DNA from: Psychrobacter immobilis
GTDB taxonomy: Bacteria > Pseudomonadota > Gammaproteobacteria > Pseudomonadales > Moraxellaceae
Assembly (NCBI RefSeq): GCF_904846235.1
Contig: NZ_CAJGZN010000002.1
Location: 223,761-287,760 of the forward strand
Reading direction: 5' to 3'
Length of the DNA: 64,000 nt
Under the pieces are notes generated by a model that had not been told where the DNA came from, did no database searches, and saw only the letters and a list, made by a program, of their open reading frames with translations. The position numbers and the translations under genes are program-made. Below, one piece after another: positions 39,273 to 50,408 of the stretch (the stretch's first letter is position 1; each line of letters opens with the position of its first letter).

Positions 39273-40109
39273 ATGAATGTATTTACCACCTTACAACAGC
39301 TTGTGCCGCAGCAAAAGCTCAGTAAAGTCGCTGGACGTTTGGCCGCCAGTCGCCACCCTTATGTCAAACGCACCTTTATCCGTAGCTTTGCCAAAGCTTA
39401 TAATATCAGCTTAGACGAGTACGAACGCCAAAGCCTTAACGCTTATGAAAGTTTTAATGACTTTTTTACCCGCGAGTTAAAAGAAGATGCTCGTACTATC
39501 GACGCCACGGCAAACGGTATCGTGAGCCCTGCGGACGGTATTATCTCTCAGCTAGGACAAATCGAAGACCATAAACTACTACAGGCAAAAGGTCGTCACT
39601 ATGATGTCGGCCAACTACTTGCTGATAGTGAAGATGGCAGTTATTTCGCTGATGGTAGTTTTGCAACTATCTACTTAGCACCTAGCAATTATCACCGTGT
39701 GCATATGCCGTTTACTGGCACATTGACCAAGACTCGCTATGTACCTGGCACTCTGTTTTCGGTCAACAATACTACGGCGGCTAACGTGCCAGACTTGTTT
39801 GCGCGTAATGAGCGTCTGGTCTGTATGTTTGATACCAAATATGGCAAAGCAGCTGTTGTGATGGTTGGTGCTATGATCGTCGCTGGTATTGAAACCGTCG
39901 CCACTGGCAAGATTGCTCGTACTGACGATATACAGGAAGCGGATCACGATATGCAGTTTGCGGCAGGCGAAGAGCTTGGACGCTTTTATTTGGGCTCAAC
40001 GGCTATCGTGGTATTGCCAAAAGCAGCAAAGGCTGACTGGCTAGATAGTATGCAAGCCAATAGCATCGTGCAAATGGGCCAATTGCTAGGAATGGCGAAC
40101 GCTCAATAA
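39273..40109 (+). CDS. psd: Phosphatidylserine decarboxylase proenzyme
   Basis: Inner-membrane pyruvoyl enzyme that makes phosphatidylethanolamine. The LGSTAIVVL motif is the self-cleavage site that forms the pyruvoyl group on Ser; the Asp and His of the autocatalytic set are in SPADG and YHRVHMPFTG. 278 residues from the chosen ATG (MNVFTTLQQLVPQQ); an earlier in-frame ATG at 39216 would add 19 residues and lacks a ribosome-binding site. A strong terminator follows. Confidence 0.95.
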   Translation: MNVFTTLQQLVPQQKLSKVAGRLAASRHPYVKRTFIRSFAKAYNISLDEYERQSLNAYESFNDFFTRELKEDARTIDATANGIVSPADGIISQLGQIEDHKLLQAKGRHYDVGQLLADSEDGSYFADGSFATIYLAPSNYHRVHMPFTGTLTKTRYVPGTLFSVNNTTAANVPDLFARNERLVCMFDTKYGKAAVVMVGAMIVAGIETVATGKIARTDDIQEADHDMQFAAGEELGRFYLGSTAIVVLPKAAKADWLDSMQANSIVQMGQLLGMANAQ

Positions 40110-40138
40110 CACGCCTGTATAAGAGTACTGAAAATATC

Positions 40139-40182
40139 AGCCCAGTTAAGCGTGAATCATAAAGCTTAATTGGGCTTTTTTT
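40139..40182 (+). terminator. Terminator of psd
   Basis: AGCCCAGTTAAGC / GCTTAATTGGGCT stem (one G-T pair), 12-base loop, T-run of seven. Confidence 0.93.
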
Positions 40183-40203
40183 ATGCCTGTTATTTATGCA
40201 GAT

Positions 40204-40833
40204 TTACGCATCAATCAGCCAGCCTTGCTGAGTTGCGTATGCAATATTATGTGAGAGCCAATCATGAATAGGAGGAAAGCTGTCTTCGATAAATGCATGC
40301 GCACCCGCCACCTGCGAGCGCGTAACACCAAGCTCAATCCATGTTTTACCATCGGTATTTAGATTGAGTAAAAACGGCAATAAGCGATCGACCACTCTGA
40401 GCAACTGACTCTCTTTGCTACTTCCTGTTTCCTGCGCTTCCCAAACTTCGCTTAAATCACTAATGCCATTGCCTCGCTCACATTGCAATCTGGCAATGCA
40501 TGCACGCTCTTCGACGTGTGCATCAGTACGCGTATCAGCATATAAAAAAGTATCCCCCGCATCAATCTCACCCAAATCATGAACCAACGCCATCTTCAGC
40601 AATTTTTCATGATTGACGTCTAGTGCAAATAATTCAGCAATCGACCAACAGGCCATCGCTAAATGCCAAGAATGTTCGGCAGAGTTTTCTTTACGAGTAG
40701 TCTGTGTCACATAGCTGCGGCGACTCACGCGCTTGAGCGCATCTAACTCCAATAAGAAATGAGTGACATCGTCGATGTCGATATGTGAAGTAGATTTGGA
40801 ATTAGTGAGTGATATAGAGCTGGCTTGCGACAT
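40204..40833 (-). CDS. HD-domain hydrolase (YfbR/HDDC2-like nucleotidase)
   Basis: About 209-residue HD-domain phosphohydrolase. Metal ligands: ENSAEHSWHLA (His), ALVHDLGEIDAGD (His-Asp) and a later VVDRLLPFLLNL (Asp). This spacing matches the YfbR/HDDC2 group, of which E. coli YfbR is a 5'-deoxynucleotidase. The start at 40833 (MSQASS) is preferred to an ATG at 40902, because a TATAAT on the minus strand (40913-40918) would put the transcript start almost on the earlier ATG. Confidence 0.82.
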   Translation of the reverse strand: MSQASSISLTNSKSTSHIDIDDVTHFLLELDALKRVSRRSYVTQTTRKENSAEHSWHLAMACWSIAELFALDVNHEKLLKMALVHDLGEIDAGDTFLYADTRTDAHVEERACIARLQCERGNGISDLSEVWEAQETGSSKESQLLRVVDRLLPFLLNLNTDGKTWIELGVTRSQVAGAHAFIEDSFPPIHDWLSHNIAYATQQGWLIDA

Positions 40834-40912
40834 TGATTTTCTCTGGTTTTCTCTAGTTATTGGTTTTAAATATTTATGAGTTCTGGCGATTTTAAGTTTC
40901 ATTGTTCAAGGT

Positions 40913-40918
40913 ATTATA
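40913..40918 (-). promoter_or_regulatory. Possible -10 box of the HD-domain gene
   Basis: Perfect TATAAT on the minus strand, about 80 bases before the preferred ATG. No good -35 hexamer at 16-18 bases. Confidence 0.4.
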
Positions 40919-41067
40919 GTTAGTTTGCTATCTAGCAATGGTTAAAAGACTATTACCGTTGTCAAAAAAATAGCGCTTATTTTACCAAGCGCTATCTATT
41001 ATAAATTAGAAGATAAATGGTTAAATTGACATTTATCCAAGCCTTTAAGCACCTAGATATTAGCCAC

Positions 41068-41643
41068 CTACTTGATCAAATTAATAATGGTTTTAAACGC
41101 AGTATCTTCGCTGCTACGGCACAGCTCAAATAAGATTGATTCTACAGTACTGATCACCCCCCCTGCACGGCGAATACGGCGAATTGCTTGCTTTTTGTCG
41201 TAAGGAAAACGAGAACCCACTGCATCCCCAATAATGACAGGCTGCATACCATTGTCCAATAAATCCAGTGCCGTCTGCATAATACAGACATGAGCTTCAG
41301 CACCAAAAAGCAGAACAGTACTACGGTTCTGCTGCGCTAGATGGTGCCATGAATCATTATTATCGCAGGCACTAAAGGTAACCTTTTCAAAGCTCTTGGC
41401 ATTATCTCCTTCAAGTACGTCGCGCAGCTCTGGTAAGGTATCGCCCAAGCCTTTTTTATATTGTTCATTGAGCATGATTGGAATATTGAGCGCTTGCAGC
41501 CCTTTAATCAAGGTAACGGTTTTTTTGACGATATTTTCGTGGTCATAGATATGCGGCGTTAAGCGCTCTTGCACATCAACAATCATCGCTTGGGTATTCT
41601 CACGAGCGATTCGATAGGTGCGATCATTAATCATAGTAGACAT
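41068..41643 (-). CDS. Isochorismatase-family hydrolase (YcaC-like)
   Basis: 191-residue cysteine hydrolase. Catalytic Asp in MIVDVQERLTPH, Lys in KVTFSA and nucleophile Cys in FGAEAHVCIMQTALDLL, the set found in YcaC and related hydrolases. Substrate unknown. The start at 41643 has AAGGAG at ideal distance; an upstream in-frame ATG (41718) is rejected. It stands alone. Confidence 0.9.
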   Translation of the reverse strand: MSTMINDRTYRIARENTQAMIVDVQERLTPHIYDHENIVKKTVTLIKGLQALNIPIMLNEQYKKGLGDTLPELRDVLEGDNAKSFEKVTFSACDNNDSWHHLAQQNRSTVLLFGAEAHVCIMQTALDLLDNGMQPVIIGDAVGSRFPYDKKQAIRRIRRAGGVISTVESILFELCRSSEDTAFKTIINLIK

Positions 41644-41837
41644 AGTACACTCCTTGTACGGCTGACAGTTGCAACTAAAAACTATTTTAGAATTATCATA
41701 AACAGTGCCATGGTTCATCTTTCTCTTATTTAGTCATAGTTTCATGAATGCGTCAATGGAGATAATTTTTAATCGCCGTAATACTGTGTTTTTCGACTCT
41801 GTGATCTATTAGCTTACCAACTATTAATTTGACCCAT

Positions 41838-41873
41838 AAAAAAACCTCTAGCCGTTATGACTAGAGGTTTTTC
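41838..41873 (-). terminator. Terminator of fadBA
   Basis: AAAAACCTCTAG / CTAGAGGTTTTT stem, 9-base loop, T-rich on both sides; 56 bases past the fadA stop. Confidence 0.93.
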
Positions 41874-41928
41874 GTTAGCGAGTAGCTACTTATTAAGTGT
41901 TCAAATAATCTTGTTTATATAAATAAGA

Positions 41929-43146
<1,218 letters not shown>

Positions 43147-43331
43147 TTACGACTATTACCTTGTCAATCTCGCTCAAAGTACAATAGGTACATTTGTGCT
43201 TGATTTACTCGTACTAGCATTAAACCGAACCAACTATAATCGTACGTTCGCTATTGGAAACGATTCATGTCTCAATTGCTTTCATGCAAAATAGCAAACG
43301 TACTGCACTTCATCCTAGTAATGACTGACTA

Positions 43332-45491
43332 TTACGCTGTTGCGTAAAAAGTCTCGCCTGCGGCTGCCATGTCGCGAATCTTTTGTGGCGCTTCATAAGC
43401 TTTGCCAAGATGTGCGTATTTTTCACATAGTGCCAAGTAGTTATCTAGACCCATTTGGTCAACATAACGGCATGGGCCACCACGGAATGGTGGGAAACCA
43501 ACGCCCATAATCATCGCCATATCGGCTTCAGATGGCGTGCTGACGATATTGTCTTCTAGGCAACGTACAGTCTCATTACAGAAAGCCAGCATGGTGCGGT
43601 CGATAATCGCTTGATCATCAAAGGTCTGCTTTTCGCTATCAGTCGTGGCTTTTAGCAACTCGTAAGTGGCTTCATCAGCAACTTTCTTTGGCTTGCCGCG
43701 TTTGTCCATCTCATACTTATAGAAACCAATGCCGTTTTTCTGACCTAAGCGTTTGTTTTCGTATAAATGCTCGATAGCACCTTTATAATCAGGCTTCATG
43801 CGGTCAGGGAAACCTTCTGCCATCACTTCTGCGCCATGAACACCAGTATCCAAACCAACGACGTCGATTAGGTAAGCAGGACCCATCGGCCAGCCGAATT
43901 TTTCCATAACTTTATCGACATGAGCAAAGTCAGCACCTTGCTTCAGTAGCAAGTCAAAGGCACCAAAGTATGGGAACAATACACGATTTACCAAGAAACC
44001 TGGGCAGTCATTCACGACGACAGGCACTTTACCCATTTTAGAAGCAAGGGCAACCGTAGTCGCGATGGCTTCTTCAGATGATTTCTCACCGCGGATAACT
44101 TCTACCAATGGCATACGATGTACTGGGTTGAAGAAATGCATACCAACGAAGTTTTCTGGGCGCTCAAGTGCTTCCGCTAAGAAAGTAATAGAGATAGTCG
44201 ACGTGTTTGATGCTAGGATACAATCGTCTTTTACTAGACCTTCTACTTCTTTAAGTACCGCGCGCTTCACGTTTGGATTTTCTACGACCGCTTCGATTAC
44301 GATATCAGTCTCAGCAAAATCACCGTAGTTCAAAGTAGGACGGATACGGCTTAATGTTTCACCCATTTTTGCTGGGGTCATCTTGCCGCGTTCTACCATT
44401 TTGCCAAGCAATTTGCTCGCTTCACCCATACCAAGGTCTAATTGCTCAGACTTGATATCTTTCATAATGATTGGCAAGCCTTTGCTGGCTGCCTGATAAG
44501 CGATACCGCCACCCATGATGCCAGCACCTAGTACGGCGGCTTCACTGATGTCATGTGCTAATTTGCTATGCTGTTTCGCTAACTTTTTAACCAATTGATC
44601 GTTTAAGAACAAACCAACCAAGCTTTCTGCTTGTGGGGTTTTAGCCGCTTTAGCAAAACCAGCCGCTTCTACTTCGATTGCCTTGTCACGTGATAAATTA
44701 ACGTGCTTTTCAATCGTTTCGATAGCGATTGCTGGTGCTGGGTATTGCTTAGGATTGGCTTTAGCGAAAATAGCACCTTTGGCACTGTTGAACGCCATCG
44801 CTTGCTCAAGCTGGTTTAGCTTAACTGGAGCCATTTTTTCTTCACGTTTTGCTTTCCAATCAAGCTCACCTGAGATACATTTTTTGACTAGGTCAATTGC
44901 TGCATCTTGCAAATCATCAGCAGGTACAGTCGCATCAACCAAGCCTAGCTTCAATGCTGCCAATGCTTTCTTTGGGCTACCAGTCGCGATCAGCTCAAGT
45001 GCGTTATCGATACCGATGATACGCGTACTACGAACCGTACCGCCAAAACCTGGGAAGATACCTAGCTGAGTTTCTGGTAAACCGATGATCGCTTTGTCAC
45101 TCATGACACGGTATTCACAAACCAAAGTCATTTCACAACCGCCGCCCATTGCCGCGCCATTGATAGCCGCAACTTTCGGGAATGGCAGGTCTTCAAAACG
45201 ATTGAAAGCGTCATTAACATGAACGACCCAATCTTTGATCTCGCTTTCTGATTTTTTGAAAGAACCGACGAATTCTGTGATATCAGCACCAGCGATAAAC
45301 ACGCCTTTGGCTGAAGTAACGATAAGACCTTTTACGTTGTCGGCTTTTTCTAACGCACTAACTGCTTCACCAAACTGTTTGTTGGTTTCGGCATCAAATT
45401 TGTTCACGCTCTCATTTTCGGCGTTGTACTGCATGTTGGCGATGCCATCCTCTAGCATTGTCACCGTGATGCGATTTCCTTGGTATACCAT
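43332..45491 (-). CDS. fadB: Fatty oxidation complex alpha subunit (enoyl-CoA hydratase / 3-hydroxyacyl-CoA dehydrogenase)
   Basis: 719-residue multifunctional beta-oxidation enzyme. N-terminal crotonase domain ([35 protein letters not shown]) with the catalytic Glu pair, then an NAD-binding 3-hydroxyacyl-CoA dehydrogenase domain ([37 protein letters not shown] with His and Glu; [14 protein letters not shown]). Full length relative to E. coli FadB (729). AAAGGAG lies 8 bases before the ATG. fadA follows in the same operon. Confidence 0.98.
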   Translation of the reverse strand: MVYQGNRITVTMLEDGIANMQYNAENESVNKFDAETNKQFGEAVSALEKADNVKGLIVTSAKGVFIAGADITEFVGSFKKSESEIKDWVVHVNDAFNRFEDLPFPKVAAINGAAMGGGCEMTLVCEYRVMSDKAIIGLPETQLGIFPGFGGTVRSTRIIGIDNALELIATGSPKKALAALKLGLVDATVPADDLQDAAIDLVKKCISGELDWKAKREEKMAPVKLNQLEQAMAFNSAKGAIFAKANPKQYPAPAIAIETIEKHVNLSRDKAIEVEAAGFAKAAKTPQAESLVGLFLNDQLVKKLAKQHSKLAHDISEAAVLGAGIMGGGIAYQAASKGLPIIMKDIKSEQLDLGMGEASKLLGKMVERGKMTPAKMGETLSRIRPTLNYGDFAETDIVIEAVVENPNVKRAVLKEVEGLVKDDCILASNTSTISITFLAEALERPENFVGMHFFNPVHRMPLVEVIRGEKSSEEAIATTVALASKMGKVPVVVNDCPGFLVNRVLFPYFGAFDLLLKQGADFAHVDKVMEKFGWPMGPAYLIDVVGLDTGVHGAEVMAEGFPDRMKPDYKGAIEHLYENKRLGQKNGIGFYKYEMDKRGKPKKVADEATYELLKATTDSEKQTFDDQAIIDRTMLAFCNETVRCLEDNIVSTPSEADMAMIMGVGFPPFRGGPCRYVDQMGLDNYLALCEKYAHLGKAYEAPQKIRDMAAAGETFYATA

Positions 45492-46251
45492 TTGAAACTC
45501 CTTTCTATATAACGAAAGCTACGTTTTGAATTAAAATAAATAGCCAGTTACTGTTAGTAAAATGGGTAATAGCACTGTGCGCTTGTCATGTTATAAAGAC
45601 AAACATATAACCAGCTCACAAGTGAAGATGTCTTTATTATCCAGCGTTCATCATGATGCACGTATTTTGCGTCTCTTGCATGACATCATATGACGCTTCA
45701 TTTATATACTGCTGTTGCAGGTACTGATGTTCAAAATATTGACTGAGACTTGGTCTAACACTCGGTATCGACGATTGAACATCCTGAGAAAAAACCCAGT
45801 AGGGTCACCATCAGACCATTTTCACGTCAATTAGTGTAGGGGATTATGCCCCTAACTGTCACAAGCTAATACCATACTCGCAAGTCACTCTTAAATCACT
45901 TGCAGGCATTTACCTTACGCTAAAAGTGTTTTAGTGAATAAATGTATACTGAATTGTTAATTTAGATTTATTTCGTGTTGTTGGCTTGATGCCTACCATC
46001 TTTGGAATGAAAGTCCGTTAGCGCTACTTAATAAATGCTACTTGGTCAGTGCTAGCTATTCAGTGTCAGCATTCAGTACCATTTGACTACGATAATAAGA
46101 TTAACGTGTCAGCTTAGCTTGCTCTTTTATCAGAACATATTCAACCAGAGAGTGACATCATCCATCCGTAACAAAATCTTGTCGCTGTATTGCAGCTAAG
46201 ATTGCACTGTTTTTGAATAAACTTCGGTAGAAAAATGCAAAAAACAATCAA
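45492..46251. other. fadB-ispA divergent spacer
   Basis: Over 750 bases without an ORF. Seen: a TAGGGG/CCCCTA hairpin at 45837-45854 and GCAAGT/ACTTGC inverted repeat near 45880-45904. No FadR-like operator was recognised. The length suggests complex regulation or an eroded gene. Confidence 0.35.
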
Positions 46252-46267
46252 TTGACACCGTGTGTCA
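46252..46267. promoter_or_regulatory. Palindrome overlapping a -35 box upstream of ispA
   Basis: TGACAC-CGT-GTGTCA (46253-46267) is a perfect palindrome that overlaps TTGACA (46252-46257), a consensus -35, about 100 bases before ispA. The -10 to match it is weak. The arrangement resembles an operator that would block a promoter. Confidence 0.4.
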
Positions 46268-46357
46268 CATAAGCGATATGACCTATCATGCTACACTAAT
46301 AGCGTTTTTTCCTTATCCCTAATAAGTTTTACTGTATCCCTGATAAATGGTTGGATT

Positions 46358-47404
46358 ATGACTGTTTCCCTTACTTCTAGTACTACCTCTACTGGCTTTA
46401 TTCTTTCTGACTTTGTCTCTTTTCAAAGCACTGAGCAATTTCATGGTGCTGTGCGTGCGCAACTGGCGCAAGATATCGAGGTCTTGTTTGCTTATGCCAA
46501 GCTGCCTAGCCCGCTGGTAGATGCTTGCCGTTATGTAATGACTGGACAAGGTAAACTGGTACGCCCACTGATGGTTGCTAGCGCTTTTGCCAGTATCAAT
46601 AGCAGTAATAATGAACATACAGACGAGAATAATAATGACATCGATACTCTCGATGCTGATCTGGACGCACTATTAGAAAACGACTCAGACTACGATATGT
46701 CGCGCCGTGCCGCATTAGCTGTAGAGCTGCTGCATACTTATTCGTTGGTGCATGATGACTTGCCATGTATGGATGATGATGAGCTGCGCCGTGGGCAGCC
46801 GACTGCTCATATTGTCTTCGATGAAGCAACGGCTCTACTGGCAGGAGACGTATTGCAGACGCTAGCCTTTGAAGTATTGACCGCGGAGATGCCAACCTTT
46901 GCGCCATTCGATGCAAATATCGCCAGTCAGCTTATGGCAATATTTGCGCCGCGTGCTAGACGCATGGTGTCAGGTCAAATGCTAGACCTCAATGCCGAAG
47001 CCAGTGCCAGTATCGCGCAGGATGATTTGGAAGCTATCCACCGTGACAAGACAGGGGCATTGATTGAAGCAGCGATGCTCATGGGCGGCGTCTGTGCTGG
47101 TGCAACGGCTCCGCAGCGCATGGCACTACAAGAGTGCGCGCAATATATCGGTCTCGCCTTTCAAGTTCAAGACGATGTGCTAGACGTCACCATGACGACT
47201 GATACGCTTGGTAAGCCTGCGGGTAGCGATGAAAAACTAGACAAATCTACCTATGTAAAACTAATGGGTGTCGATGACGCGACCAGCTATGCGCAATCAC
47301 TGTTTAATGATGGGCGCGCAGCTATTATGCGTGAATTGAGCAGTAATACAGACAACGACGCGCTATTGGCATTGATTGAGTGGCTATGGTCGCGTAAGAA
47401 ATAG
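46358..47404 (+). CDS. ispA: Farnesyl diphosphate synthase (polyprenyl synthetase)
   Basis: Condenses IPP with DMAPP/GPP to farnesyl-PP for quinones and cell-wall carrier lipids. The first aspartate-rich motif VHDDLPCMDDDELRRGQPT (DDx4D), the second QVQDDVLDV, and GQMLDLNAE and HRDKTGALIEAA are all present. 348 residues from the preferred ATG, about 50 longer than E. coli IspA, because of a strongly acidic Asn/Asp-rich insert at about residues 75-110 between the GK-LVRP and VELLHTYSLVHDD motifs. An upstream in-frame ATG at 46262 would overlap the promoter region and is rejected. Confidence 0.93.
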   Translation: MTVSLTSSTTSTGFILSDFVSFQSTEQFHGAVRAQLAQDIEVLFAYAKLPSPLVDACRYVMTGQGKLVRPLMVASAFASINSSNNEHTDENNNDIDTLDADLDALLENDSDYDMSRRAALAVELLHTYSLVHDDLPCMDDDELRRGQPTAHIVFDEATALLAGDVLQTLAFEVLTAEMPTFAPFDANIASQLMAIFAPRARRMVSGQMLDLNAEASASIAQDDLEAIHRDKTGALIEAAMLMGGVCAGATAPQRMALQECAQYIGLAFQVQDDVLDVTMTTDTLGKPAGSDEKLDKSTYVKLMGVDDATSYAQSLFNDGRAAIMRELSSNTDNDALLALIEWLWSRKK

Positions 47405-47475
47405 CTTAGCGAATAGCCGCTGAATAAAAATAGCTCAGCAAACTTTATTACCCAAAACGGCAGTGAGTGGTCAAC

Positions 47476-48294
47476 ATGGACAGTTCCCCTACCCCGCGTA
47501 TTTATCTTGGCACTGGTGGCTATAGCGATACCGATTTGCTCGGTACGCTTTATCCCACCAGCACCAAAAAAACCGATTTCTTACGTGAATACGCCAAACA
47601 ATACGGCGCAGTCGAAATCAACAGCACATTTTATGCGCCCATCGGACAAAAAGCCTTTGCTGGGATGGTTGATAAAGCTTATGTACAGGCGGACAGTCAG
47701 TTGAAGTTCGCCGTCAAACTGCATCAAGACTTTACTCATGCACGCAAAGGCACTGCCGAGCACGCACAGGCATTTCTAAACGCCTTATCTCCACTTATCG
47801 AAGCAAATGCTTTAGCGCCATTATTACTCCAATTCCCACACGGCTTTGATCGTACTCGCGAGCATCGTCTCTATCTAGCAGAGCTTGTCAGTTGGTTTCA
47901 AGACTACCCACTCACCATTGAGTTTCGTCATAACGCTTGGCACACGCCGCAAGTGGTCGATAGTTTTGTACAGCAAAGTCTCATTTGGTGTAGCGTTGAT
48001 TACCCAAAGGTCAGCGGATTACCACCGTCACGATTGATATTTACCGAACGCACTGGCTATCTGCGCATGCATGGCAATAACCTAAACTGGTGGGATGCGA
48101 TGAGCGCAGCTGATCGTCATGATTATCGCTATAGCGAAGCTGAGATGCAAGACTGGGCGCAAGCGATTGCCAATCAACGTCAACATTTTGATACGCTCTA
48201 TATTTTCTTTCAAAACACCGTCAATGCACATGCCTATTACAATATTGCGATGCTGAGAGAAGTGTTGGGTAAGTTTGGGTTTGAGGTTTTGTAG
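47476..48294 (+). CDS. DUF72 family protein
   Basis: 272-residue TIM-barrel-like DUF72 protein. Family motifs: YLGTGGYSD at the N-terminus, AVEINSTFYAPI, KLHQDFTHARK, LLLQFPHGF, LTIEFRHNAWH, YLRMHGNN and the C-terminal IFFQNTVNAHAYYNI. Molecular role unknown. ATG at 47476 preferred over the GTG three codons upstream. It follows ispA by 71 bases and overlaps nothing, the orphan nuclease-like gene starting 29 bases later. Confidence 0.93.
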   Translation: MDSSPTPRIYLGTGGYSDTDLLGTLYPTSTKKTDFLREYAKQYGAVEINSTFYAPIGQKAFAGMVDKAYVQADSQLKFAVKLHQDFTHARKGTAEHAQAFLNALSPLIEANALAPLLLQFPHGFDRTREHRLYLAELVSWFQDYPLTIEFRHNAWHTPQVVDSFVQQSLIWCSVDYPKVSGLPPSRLIFTERTGYLRMHGNNLNWWDAMSAADRHDYRYSEAEMQDWAQAIANQRQHFDTLYIFFQNTVNAHAYYNIAMLREVLGKFGFEVL

Positions 48295-48322
48295 TTTTAT
48301 ATACTTTATTTTAGGAAAAAAA

Positions 48323-49219
48323 ATGAATTCTATATTATTTGCACATCAACTATTAAAAGTATGGAATATTGAGTCTTGCAAATCTAATTTTTCTGAAATT
48401 CAACAGTTCAGAGCTTTAATGAGAAGTTTCAGCTCTTTAAAAAATAATTTTAAAGTTGAAGAGTTTCATGGTATGAAGCATCAAGTTATTTTTAACGGCC
48501 AAGGTAGTTGGGGACGTGCACCAGCAAGATGTGAAATTTCAGACTTATTAATTGTCTCATATAGCAAACATCCTACTTTCCAAGCACGAGCGACATTATT
48601 ACAAGCAAAAAAGTCAAATGATAAACACTCAAACCTATGTAGCACTTCTTCTAATTTAATTCCTTCTATCGACTTCAAAGCCAACCTTGAACAATGGGAT
48701 TTGTTATCTCGAAGACCAAATGTTCTTCCATATAAACCTTTTGATTGCAATCCTGATATTCTAAGTGGAGCAATATTACCTTCGATTGGTTCGCTAGGCG
48801 TATTCCATAAGATTTCTAATAAGAACTACGATTTTTTCTATATGTCAGCAGATGCTGCTGAACCATTAAGTTCTCCTAAACGTAAATATGCAAAACTAAA
48901 AACCAAGACTTTAAAATCTTCACGGAATATTAGTGGATATGTTGAATGTACATATGCATGCTGCTTGTTTACTTTTGCGAAGGCTTTATACAATTTAGAA
49001 ATAGGAACCCCCATCGAACCGAAAAACACTGTAAGCATAGAAGACATCAACTACAGAAATATATTCAGAGGGTGGTTACGTACAGTACTGTACAGCCATC
49101 TAGAAGTCACAAATAATGAATCATCGTTAGCAAGTGATTTAATCAATCAGTTAGAATCAAGCTATGATGGCGAATTAATGTCAGAACCACCTTCATTATT
49201 ACTAATAAATTGTGATTAA
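48323..49219 (+). CDS. Hypothetical protein with restriction-endonuclease-like residues
   Basis: 298-residue protein of unknown family; no signal peptide or membrane helix. Residues 69-98 have the order expected of a PD-(D/E)xK nuclease core: Glu71 and Asp74 in ARCEISDLLIVSY, then Gln94-Ala-Lys96 in ATLLQAKKS at the end of a predicted strand. A conserved-looking DFKANLEQWDLLSRRPNV block (118-134) follows. Base composition is clearly more AT-rich than the neighbours, and the gene sits between the DUF72 gene and a decayed sodB copy, so recent transfer is likely. Start: AGGA 7 bases before ATG 48323; an earlier in-frame ATG inside DUF72 is rejected. A role in DNA or RNA cutting, perhaps defence, is inference only. 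Confidence 0.6.
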   Translation: MNSILFAHQLLKVWNIESCKSNFSEIQQFRALMRSFSSLKNNFKVEEFHGMKHQVIFNGQGSWGRAPARCEISDLLIVSYSKHPTFQARATLLQAKKSNDKHSNLCSTSSNLIPSIDFKANLEQWDLLSRRPNVLPYKPFDCNPDILSGAILPSIGSLGVFHKISNKNYDFFYMSADAAEPLSSPKRKYAKLKTKTLKSSRNISGYVECTYACCLFTFAKALYNLEIGTPIEPKNTVSIEDINYRNIFRGWLRTVLYSHLEVTNNESSLASDLINQLESSYDGELMSEPPSLLLINCD

Positions 49220-49270
49220 TTCAAACTATTAAAATAACAACGCACATAAACCACATTAAATCTTCAAACC

Positions 49271-49300
49271 AAAAAAGGACACCTCACCGTGTCCTTTTTC
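49271..49300. terminator. Terminator, near-copy of the one at 50351
   Basis: AAAAAGGACAC / GTGTCCTTTTT stem with a CTCACC loop. The stem sequence is the same as that of the terminator beside intact sodB, and the sequence beyond it is a decayed sodB 3' end. Confidence 0.93.
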
Positions 49301-49460
49301 TAATCCAAACCCTCAATAGCTAAAGAATACTTTTCAACGCTAACCTCTTAAACTCTATGCTTTACATCCGCATAGACACAATGGATAAGCTTATCCTAAA
49401 ATAAATATACGTAACCGCTCTACTCATTGGCTTTGCACACTGGTAACGTCTATACCGTTA
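49301..49460 (-). pseudogene. Decayed sodB 3' fragment
   Basis: On the minus strand, 49327-49413 aligns without gaps to the last 29 codons of intact sodB: my hand count is 54 of 87 identical bases and 11 of 28 identical residues. Tyr-Val, Phe, Asp-Lys-Leu, Tyr-Ala, Lys and Val-Glu are kept in place. Two stops (TAG, TAA) interrupt the frame. The match continues on one side into the terminator at 49271-49300 and, with indels, on the other to about 49460. It is a relic of a second sodB copy; not coding now. Confidence 0.7.
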
Positions 49461-49531
49461 ATTAAAAATCATTAGACAAAGTGCCATAATAGGCATGCTG
49501 ATATTTATCCACCATAGTAGAGAGAATAATA

Positions 49532-50272
49532 ATGACAACACTAAAAAATAAAGTCGCGATTGTAACCGGTTCATCAAAAGGTATCGGCGCGCAAATAGCC
49601 TTATCGCTCGCAAAATCAGGGGCTAAAACCGTCATTAATTATGCAAATGATGATGCAGCAGCCAATAATATCGTAAGCCAGATTAAATCAGCAGGTGGTG
49701 AAGCTATGGCTGTGCAAGCCGATGTCAGCAATGCCAAACAAGTCGAAGCAATGTTTGATGCCACTATCAGCGCGTTTGGTAAGCCAGATATTCTGGTCAA
49801 TAGCGCAGGCATAATGATTAATAAACCTATTGCCGAGACCACCGACGAAGACTTTGACCGTATATTTGCTATTAATGTAAAAGGCACGTTCAATACATTG
49901 CGTGAAGCTGCGACTAAACTCAATGACGGTGGCCGCGTTGTAAATCTCTCAAGTACGACCACTCGCATGCTGTTACCTAGTTACGGCACCTACTGTGCGA
50001 CCAAAGGTGCAGTCGATCAGCTGACCCGTATATTTGCCAAAGAAGTTGGCGCGCGTAACATCACGGTCAACGCAGTATCTCCCGGCCCTACTGACACTGA
50101 ACTATTTCATCAAGGTAAAGCGGACGACACGGTAGAAAGCCTCGCTAGCATGTCACCGTTTAACCGTATCGGTGAACCAGTCGATATCGCCCGTGTGGTG
50201 GCATTTTTGGTGAGTGAAGAAGCAGCTTGGGTTACTGGACAAAATATCGGCGCAAACGGCGGTATCGCCTAA
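49532..50272 (+). CDS. SDR family oxidoreductase
   Basis: 246-residue classical short-chain dehydrogenase. VAIVTGSSKGIGAQIALSLA is the NAD(P)-binding TGxxxGIG, VNSAG the structural motif, Ser in NLSSTTTRM and Tyr/Lys in YGTYCATKGAV (YxxxK), and NAVSPGPTDTE the later motif. Substrate unknown; family members in this size range reduce or oxidise alcohols and ketones. The gene lies between a sodB relic and intact sodB, both with the same terminator, so it appears to be an insertion or product of a duplication. Start ATG has AGAGAGAATAATA before it. Confidence 0.88.
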   Translation: MTTLKNKVAIVTGSSKGIGAQIALSLAKSGAKTVINYANDDAAANNIVSQIKSAGGEAMAVQADVSNAKQVEAMFDATISAFGKPDILVNSAGIMINKPIAETTDEDFDRIFAINVKGTFNTLREAATKLNDGGRVVNLSSTTTRMLLPSYGTYCATKGAVDQLTRIFAKEVGARNITVNAVSPGPTDTELFHQGKADDTVESLASMSPFNRIGEPVDIARVVAFLVSEEAAWVTGQNIGANGGIA

Positions 50273-50350
50273 TAGCGTAATGGCGATGCTCTATCAGAAA
50301 TATGTTTTAATCAGATATCAAAATATAAAGCTACTATAGAAAGTTATCAC

Positions 50351-50383
50351 AAAAAAAAGGACACCTCGCGGTGTCCTTTTTTT
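50351..50383. terminator. Bidirectional terminator between SDR gene and sodB
   Basis: AAAAAAAGGACACC / GGTGTCCTTTTTTT stem with TCGC loop; serves the SDR (plus) and sodB (minus). Confidence 0.95.
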
Positions 50384-50408
50384 CAATCAAATACTTAGTC
50401 GTTAAAGA

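Noticed and set aside
45492..46251. Possible lost gene in the long fadB-ispA spacer
   Set aside because: No extended reading frame or recognisable protein fragment was found on either strand.
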